This document shows, piece after piece, positions 57,543 through 64,000 of a DNA stretch of 64,000 nt. Each line of letters opens with the position of its first letter. Position 1 is the first letter of the stretch. Origin of the DNA: Meconema thalassinum (Eukaryota; Arthropoda; Insecta; Orthoptera; Tettigoniidae); assembly GCA_946902985.2 (NCBI GenBank), contig OX336398.1, forward strand, positions 235,894,362-235,958,361, in the 5' to 3' direction. Both the position numbers and the translations under genes were made by a program. A model generated the notes under the pieces. It was not told the DNA's origin, did no database searches, and was given only the letters and a program-made list of their open reading frames with translations.

Positions 57543-59072
57543 ACAAGTAGTTCCGTGAAGAACTATACAGCCTATTTTCATATATCCTACTTATGTTAAT
57601 TGCCTTTATCAACAAACAAAATTTCAGTTTGATTGCTGTAATATATTCTTAGATATTGAGAACCGACTAAATATTTCGGATGGTCGCCACGTTGGATTTT
57701 TATATATGTAGGTCCTAGAGTTGTGTACTGTTACAATGAAGATTAATGCGTACGTGTAGCATTCAAATTTCAATCGCATGCTTAGGACACAAGAAGTAAA
57801 AACTAGATATTAAAATTTCGCACAGCTGCCATATTGTGGTTATGGAAACAATTGAAATAAATTAGATGCCAGTGGATTAACATTTGTATAAGGATTTCCT
57901 GTACCAAGACTCACTGCACTCGGTTGGTTAAATTGCGAGAAACGTCCATGTGTATATTTATAATTCGCGCCGCCGCCATGTTGGATTTGTGATAACCAGG
58001 TTATTGAAAGTCCTATAGGTGAACATATGTCCATAGCCCCTATGAACATGTAAAAAATCACTTTGATTGCTATAATAGATTCGTAGATATTCAGAGCCGT
58101 CTAAATAATTCGGATGGTCGCCATGTTGGATTGTTATATGTATGGGCCATAGAGTCATGTACCATTAAAGGAAAATTATTGCGTAGGTTGATTATTCAAT
58201 CTTTCACTTCGATCGCTTGTTTACGACACAAGAAATAAAAACATAATTTTAAAATTCGCACAGCCGCCATTTTGAGGTTATGTAAACAATTGAACTAAAT
58301 AAGATACCAGTGCATTACAATGTGTAAAAACATTTCATGTACGGTACCAAGTTTCATTGCGCTTGGATCATTAAATTGCGAGAAAGTTCTACTTAAAATG
58401 TTCAACTTCGCATGGCCGCCATGTTCGTTTTGTAGTTAACCGGTTTTTGAAAGTCTTACAGATGAACTTCCAGTAGTGTTCTTTATCTCCGTACAAAATT
58501 TCAGGGTAATACCGCTAATAGTTTCAGAGATATAGAATGCCGGTGAAATAGTTCTCACAGCCGCCATCTTGAGGTTATGTAAACAATTGAACGAAGTTAT
58601 ATTTCGGTGCATTACAATGTTTATAAACATATTATGTACCAAATTTTATTGCGCTTGGTTGGTTAAATAGCGAGAAACGTCTATATAAATGTCGAAACTT
58701 CGCTTGGTCGCCATGTTGGTTTTGTAGCTACCAGGTTTACTAAGTCACATATGTAAACTTTTAGTAGTTCCCTTTAGCACCTTAAGAAATTCCAGGGTGA
58801 TATCGGTAATAGTTTCGGAGATATTGAATGCTGGTGAAATGTTTCGCACTGCCGCCATGTTGGATTGGTGAGACGTAACAAAATTCGAAGGGCACGGTCG
58901 GGGTCGTCCGGAATAGTGCTATGAACGTACCGAGCTTCATTGAAATCGCTCTATTCATTTAGAAGTTATTAGGGGGGAAACACAGACACCATCACACACA
59001 CGTACACACAGACAGACACACGGACAAAAGGTGAACTCATAAGCCTACTTTTATCATAAATGAAAATAGGCT
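57543..59072 (+). mobile_element. CGCCAT element, copy 5 (full length)
   Basis: From ACAAGTAGTTCCGTGAAG to GAAAATAGGCT. Nine GCCAT-type boxes begin at about 57685, 57827, 57974, 58119, 58265, 58417, 58562, 58709 and 58853, spaced 142-152 bp. It is followed in tandem by copy 6. Confidence 0.85.
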
Positions 59073-60577
59073 AAAAACGAGATTTTAAATTTCGCACAGC
59101 TGCCATCTTGTGGTTATGAAAACGATTGAAATAAATTAGATGACAGTGGATTTACATTTGTATAAGCATTTAACGTGCAAAGTTTCACTGCACTCGGATG
59201 GTTAATTCGCGAGAAACGTCCATTTAAATATTTATATTTCGCGTCTCCACCATGTTGGATTTGTGCTCACCAGGTTACTGAAAGTCATACAGGTGAACTA
59301 ATGTTCATAGCCTCTATGAATTAAAAAAAACAGTTTGTTTGCTGTAAAAGATTCGTTGATATTGAGAACCGTCAAAATATTTCGGATGCTCGCCATTTTG
59401 GATTGTTATATGTATAGGCCATAGAGTCATGTACCATTAAAGGAAAATGATTGCGTAGCTTCAATATTCAAACTTTCACTTCGATCGCAAGATCACAAGA
59501 AATAAAAACTTAATTTTTAAACTTCGCATAGCCGCCATCTTGAGGTTATGTAAGCAATTGAACTAAATTAGATGCCAGTGCCTTACAATATGTATAATCA
59601 TTCACTGTACCACATTTCACTGCGCTCAGAGAGTTAAATCACGAAAAAAGTCTATTAAAATGTTTCAAATTCGCTTGGCCGCCATGTTCGTTTTGTAATC
59701 TACAGGTTTTTTAAAAGTACATAGGTGAACTTGTAGTAGTGCCCTTTAGCACCGTACTAAATTTCAGGGTGATATCATAAATAGTTTCGGAGATATTGAA
59801 TGCCAGTGAAATATTTAGCACAGCCGCCATTTTGAGGTTATGTTAACATAATAATAATAATGATAATGTTATTGGTTTTACGTCCCTTTTAACTACCCTG
59901 GCTTTTAGAGACGCCGGGGTGCCGGAATTTTTCCCCGAAGGGGATCTTTAACGTGCCAGTAAATGTACTGACACGGCTCCCTCGCATTTGCGCACCCTCA
60001 AATGCCAGCTGACTGCGCCAGGTTTCGAACCTGCAACCTTGGGCTCAGCAAGCGAGAACGTTACCCCTGAGCCACGCAGCCAGACGGTTATGTTAACAAT
60101 TGAACTAAATACAACGGTAGTGCATTATAATGAGTATAAACATTTGCTGTACCATGTTTCATTACCTTTGGATGGTTAAATCGCGAGAAAAGTCTATTTA
60201 AATTCTCAACTTCGCTTGGCCGCCATGTTGGTTTTGTAGTTTCCAGGTGTTTGAAAGTCTCATATGTGAACTTCTAGTAGTTCCCATTATCACCGTACAA
60301 AATTTCAGGGTGATATCGGTAATAGTTTTGGAGATACTGAATGCTGGTGAAATATTTCGCACAGCCACCATGATAGATTGGTGAGACACAATAAAATTTG
60401 AAGGGCACGGTCGGGGCTGGCCAGAATGGTGCTATGTTCTTACCGAGTTTCATTGAAATCGCTCCAGCCGTTTAGAATGTATTCGGAGGCACACACACAC
60501 ACACGCACACACAGACAGACACACGGACAAAAGGTGATCTCATAAGCCTATTTTTTTTCTTAAAATGAAAATAGGCT
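59073..60577 (+). mobile_element. CGCCAT element, copy 6 (lacks first module)
   Basis: Begins at the position equivalent to 57803 of copy 5 ('aaaacgagattttaaatttcgc') directly after copy 5's GAAAATAGGCT, and ends in the same hairpin at 60577. It is interrupted by the SINE at 59849-60085. The tandem joint is the same sequence with which the window itself begins at base 1. Confidence 0.8.
59836..60098 (-). mobile_element. tRNA-derived SINE with perfect 13-bp target duplication
   Basis: GGTTATGTTAACA flanks it at 59836-59848 and 60086-60098. Minus strand: head GCGTGGCTCAGGGGTAACG (A-box), GGTTCGAAACCTGG (B-box), GGCACGTTAAAGATCCCC, and an (ATT)n tail. The body is 59849-60085. Confidence 0.9.
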
Positions 60578-61090
60578 AAATATGGAAATGTATATCTGTC
60601 CGACGTTAATGGACGCCGACACCATTTAACCGATTGCAAGGAAATGCTGTAGGGTTGTAGTGCACACCCCAAGGAAGGTTTTTGGCAACGATAATTTTAG
60701 ATAGCCCTCTCCATTTCTTTCATTTAGGCCCTTTGGCACAAATCCACACCGTTTTACTGGGCTCAAATCTACAACGTTTCACCTAGCTGAAGTGAATTTT
60801 AGTACTCACCATTTGGAACAAGACGAGTCACACTATCTACTTGAAAATTCGTACAGCTCTCTCCATTCCCTTCATTTAGGCCCTTTGACACAAGTACTGA
60901 AATTCCATGCCCCACAAGCTTTATAATTCTATTTAAGGGCTGAGTTACGAGGATGGGGACTTATGGCATTGGCGAGGATTCGTTTTATTTTTTACAGTAT
61001 TTGTGAGGAATGTACAAATTTAAATCCCTTCATAAACTGTATTATTTATACGGGTGGATTGTGGGGTCTGAAACGAGCGTGGTGATATGC
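60578..61090. repeat. Two ~165-bp direct repeats
   Basis: The block 'ctctccatttctttcatttaggcccttt' type sequence at 60704-60740 recurs at 60862-60900, with related sequence around each. It may be part of an unidentified non-autonomous element. No gene. Confidence 0.5.
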
Positions 61091-61690
61091 AGTAGTTTCA
61101 TTCCGCCGCATGGCTATTGCCTCTGCGGCGGCGGGCCCCCTTAGACGGTTTCGTCGTCTCTTCGGGCCAGGGGATTAAGATTTTTGGGAGGGGTGAAATT
61201 TTGGAGATGGGTGGGTTTGGTTTGCGAATTTGGGTGAAAGTGTGTTGGAATTTCAATTTGGGGCAGGGCGGTGGAATTTGTAGAAGGGCTAGGGGGAGAA
61301 ATATCGCTTTTGAGAATGGAGGGTTAGATGCTGGGTAGGTGAAGAGGGGGGAGGAGGGGAGTTGTTTTATTCGACCTAGGTAGAATTTTGGAAAGTCGGA
61401 TATTTCGACTAACAAAGGAAACATGGAAACAACTGCCGCAGCCGCCAAAAGTAGATGCTGTAACTTATATTGCTCGGAGATGTAGGCTACGTGTGTTTGG
61501 CTTTGAAAAGAGAAACTAAGTGTGGTGAATAAGGGGCTGTATTGACGTCCAGATCATAAGGTTGTGGTGGAGATAAAGTGATGGAACTTAGGCAAATGAG
61601 ACGAGGATGATGTTCAATGAGAGACAGCATTGCTGTTATGGTGAAGACTGGGGTAGGAGTTGAGGTTGTTGTTGTTGTTGTTGTTGTTAG

Positions 61691-61722
<32 letters not shown>

Positions 61723-62557
61723 AGTTAGAGAAATGGATGATGTCGATGAGAAGGGAGTAGAGAATTATGTTCGCTGAGATGAGAAGGAGAGTGGCATTGT
61801 AATAAAGGGAGAGAAAGAAAGAATGAAAAAGAAGAAAGAGAAAAGAAAAGGGGGAATATAGCTGGTGATATGGGGACAGCGGCGAATTAATGAGATGAGA
61901 TGTGGGGAGTAGTAAGCGTGTGAAGTGAATCAGGAGGTGAAAGGTGGAAGTTTGAACCATTGCTTCTTTTTTTGTTTTTGTTTTTTGTGATGAATGTTGG
62001 TGATGGGATGGAAGTAGTGTACGATACTTGCGGTGTTCAGAAGGAGAGTGGCGCCATAGAAGAGAGAAAGAGAGAGAGAGAAAATGAAAGGAAAGGAAAG
62101 AAAAAAAAGAAAGAAAGAAAGAAAGAAAGAAAGAAACAAACAAACAAACAAACGGACCAATAGCATATCTGCTGAGACGGTTGTAATAACGAATTAAGGG
62201 GGTAGCATGCAGATGAGGTGGATGAGTTGTTGTAAGATGATGGTGACTATGGTGACAGTTTGGCGTGAGAGATGTGAATGTGGAAGACCATTGTGGGAGA
62301 TGTAAATGGTGGATGAAATGTCTTGTTATGGCGTATGGTGGTGGATGAGGTGGTTGGGATGGATGTGAAAAGCTGTGAAAACCGTAATTCGGATAATGTG
62401 GTTGGTCGAAGCCATTTGTTGGTGTTGAAACCGTGGGTAGGTGCTAGAGCCATTGGTTGCTACTTGAACCATTGGTTGCTACTTAATACTAAATGTGTTT
62501 AGTATAGAAAAGTAGTGGGTTCTTAAGGCTGTATGGTACCTCATCGGTTGGTGGGAT
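61091..62557 (-). other. Probable 3' UTR of right-edge LINE, with simple repeats
   Basis: Strongly pyrimidine-rich on the minus strand, as is the adjoining LINE ORF. It holds (GTT)n at 61670-61690, (ATT)n at 61693-61722, (GAAA)n at 62108-62140 and (CAAA)n at 62141-62157. Frames here (for example 61487-62143 minus) are translated simple repeats. Where the LINE actually ends is not resolved. Confidence 0.4.
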
Positions 62558-64000
62558 TTAGTCAGGTGCAGGGAGGAGTCCCTTGAGGGTGTATATGCCC
62601 AACTTGGTGCGCAGGGACGTGCGGAGAGACCGTGACAACAAGGGGCTGACGACAGGGTTTTGTTGAGTGCGCGCCCTCAGGACGTAGCGTCGTTGTAGGA
62701 TCTCGACGTATGTGGTAAGTTGTGGCAGAGGCATGCGGTCTATGAGATCCGCGGTCCGATAGGTGAAGGGAAGGCGCATGGCCACTCGGACCAGGCGACG
62801 CTCGAGTTGAAGATATGGGGTTAGGGGCCACTCAGGGAAGCCAGCCCAGGCTGGATGACCATATATAATGAATGTGCGGATAATTGCCTTGTATGTGTGG
62901 ATAAGGGTCTTGGTGTTGAGTCCCCATGACGTGCCTGCCAGGCGGCGAAGGAGGTATGCGCGCTTGCGAGCTTCTGGCAGCCTCGCTTTAAAGTGTGGGC
63001 GAAAAGTGAAGTGCTGATCGAACTGCAAGCCCAGGTAGCGTACGGTGGGTGTGGGGATGAGGCGGCGATCGCGTAGATAGAGCCGGAGGTTATCTGGATT
63101 GCGTGTAACGCTTGTTGCCCGTCTGCGAGGGCGAAACAGAATGGTTTGCGTTTTGTCGCCATTAAGGCTGAGGTGCCACCTGTCACGCCATGCTGTGAAG
63201 CGCTCGAGGTACGGTTGAGTGTGTCCAGTGATGTGCTGGACGCTGGCGAAGGGTGCCACTATGGCGGTGTCGTCCGCAAACTGTAGAAGCTGGAGGGGAG
63301 GGGTTGGTTGAGGGATATCTGCCACGAAGAGGACGTAGAGAAGTGGGGAAAGGACTGAGCCCTGGGGGACGCCTTGTTCGAAGGAGTTGGGGCGGGAATA
63401 GAGGTTGTTAATGGTGATTTTGGCTGTGCGGTGTCTAAGGAAGGAGTTGACGAATCTGATGTAGCTGTGGGGAAGATTGACGTAGTGGAGCTTCAGGATG
63501 AGGGCGTCGTGCCAAACCGTGTCGAAGGCATTTTGGAAGTCGAAGGCTATGAGGAGGGTGGGAGCGGGAGGGTTGTAGTTGTCAGCGATGAGAGTGGAGA
63601 GGCGAAGGAGTTGGTCTTGTGCGGATAAATGAGGGCGGAAGCCGCATTGAGATAGGGGGAGGAGGTGATGGCGAAGAACGTGGCTGTGGAGGCGCTTGGT
63701 AAGGATTCTTTCGAAAGTCTTGGAAAGGACGGCGGTCAGGCAGATGGGGCGATAAGAACTAGGGGACGAAAGTGGTTTGCCGGGTTTAGGGAAGAGAAGC
63801 AACGTGGCACGACGCCACTGGGTGGGATAGAAGCCGGAGCGAAGAAGAAAGTTATAGAGGCGGGTCAGAGCGGTGAGAAAAATGGGAGGGGCCTCCTTGA
63901 GGTGACGGTAGCGAATGGAGTCTGGACCTGGTGCTGTGTTGGTGGTGCGGGACAAGGCGCAGGAAATATCAAGTTCCGTGATGGGGGCGTCGAGAGGATG
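62558..64000 (-). CDS. Non-LTR reverse transcriptase (Jockey-like), 5' end beyond window
   Basis: The frame is open from the window edge to a stop at 62558 (480 codons visible, upstream part outside). RT blocks in order: A-P-G-P-D-S-I, L-F-P-K-P-G-K, S-Y-R-P-I-C-L-T, C-G-F-R-P-H-L-S-A-Q-D-Q-L, I-A-F-D-F-Q-N-A-F-D-T-V-W, G-V-P-Q-G-S-V-L-S-P, F-A-D-D-T (about 63269-63280), N-x-x-K-T-Q, and Y-L-G-L-Q-F-D, then the thumb and C-terminal part. There is no stop or frameshift in the visible part. GC-rich, Pro/Arg/Leu-rich codon use differs from the A+T-rich LINE at 53507. It could be intact; the endonuclease must lie to the right of the window. Confidence 0.9.
   Translation of the reverse strand, partial: HPLDAPITELDISCALSRTTNTAPGPDSIRYRHLKEAPPIFLTALTRLYNFLLRSGFYPTQWRRATLLLFPKPGKPLSSPSSYRPICLTAVLSKTFERILTKRLHSHVLRHHLLPLSQCGFRPHLSAQDQLLRLSTLIADNYNPPAPTLLIAFDFQNAFDTVWHDALILKLHYVNLPHSYIRFVNSFLRHRTAKITINNLYSRPNSFEQGVPQGSVLSPLLYVLFVADIPQPTPPLQLLQFADDTAIVAPFASVQHITGHTQPYLERFTAWRDRWHLSLNGDKTQTILFRPRRRATSVTRNPDNLRLYLRDRRLIPTPTVRYLGLQFDQHFTFRPHFKARLPEARKRAYLLRRLAGTSWGLNTKTLIHTYKAIIRTFIIYGHPAWAGFPEWPLTPYLQLERRLVRVAMRLPFTYRTADLIDRMPLPQLTTYVEILQRRYVLRARTQQNPVVSPLLSRSLRTSLRTKLGIYTLKGLLPAPD

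Noticed and set aside
61117..61448. GC-rich frames near 61117-61448 as a host exon
   Set aside because: Overlapping frames on both strands are similar in length, composition is extremely purine-skewed, and no splice sites or domains are evident.

Overview
The window is repeat-dense eukaryotic DNA, almost certainly from a large arthropod genome. The mix of non-LTR retrotransposons, BEL/Pao, Tc1, Helitrons with insect-like ends and several tRNA-derived SINE families would fit a polyneopteran insect, but that placement is an inference. I found no host protein-coding gene. Nearly everything is transposable-element sequence inserted into other transposable-element sequence, and most short open frames are chance products of repeats.

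Layout. 1-4320: two head-to-head copies of an element built from ~146-bp modules that each carry a CGCCATNTTG box (called the CGCCAT element below), the first split by a non-autonomous Helitron. 4321-6316: tails of three dead retroelements (a LINE 3' end, a BEL/Pao integrase/DUF5641 fragment, another LINE C-terminus). 6317-16001: a 9.7-kb LTR element with two 865-bp LTRs that differ at only two bases and no recognisable pol. 16002-19217: LINE remnant, a third CGCCAT element, a tandem pair of hairpin-rich MITE-like elements, a SINE-like relic and an A-rich microsatellite.

19218-39594 is the most striking part. An antisense, ~3.7-kb LTR-like sequence (TG...CA, flanked by CAAG) is split by a 16.6-kb giant palindrome (20523-37162). 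Each ~5.9-kb arm carries an ORF with a FLYWCH-type zinc finger plus an acidic tail, an intact-looking tRNA-Leu(UAA), a 13-bp minisatellite and several tRNA/SINE-like relics. A 193-bp spacer lies at the centre. The left arm alone carries a second copy of the same LTR family (flanked by ATAT). The right arm alone carries a SINE with a perfect 17-bp target duplication. The nesting gives a clear relative chronology.

39595-45517: CGCCAT element, long AAAC/AAAG minisatellite, an LTR fragment with a tRNA-Lys-type primer site, an intact Tc1-like transposon with perfect 36-bp TIRs, a short Helitron and a SINE. 45518-55740: a CR1/L2-like LINE cut in mid-codon by two abutting Helitrons made of ~163-bp repeats; the second Helitron contains a Jockey/I-like LINE (two nonsense codons, 11-bp target duplication) and a SINE. 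55741-61090: SINEs, a third MITE-like copy and two tandem CGCCAT elements, one carrying a SINE with a 13-bp target duplication. 61091-64000: the 3' end of a LINE whose RT frame is open and runs off the right edge.

The only genes that look able to make an intact product are the Tc1 transposase (43227-44252, minus), the RT at the right edge (62558-64000, minus) and, at the RNA level, the two tRNA-Leu genes.
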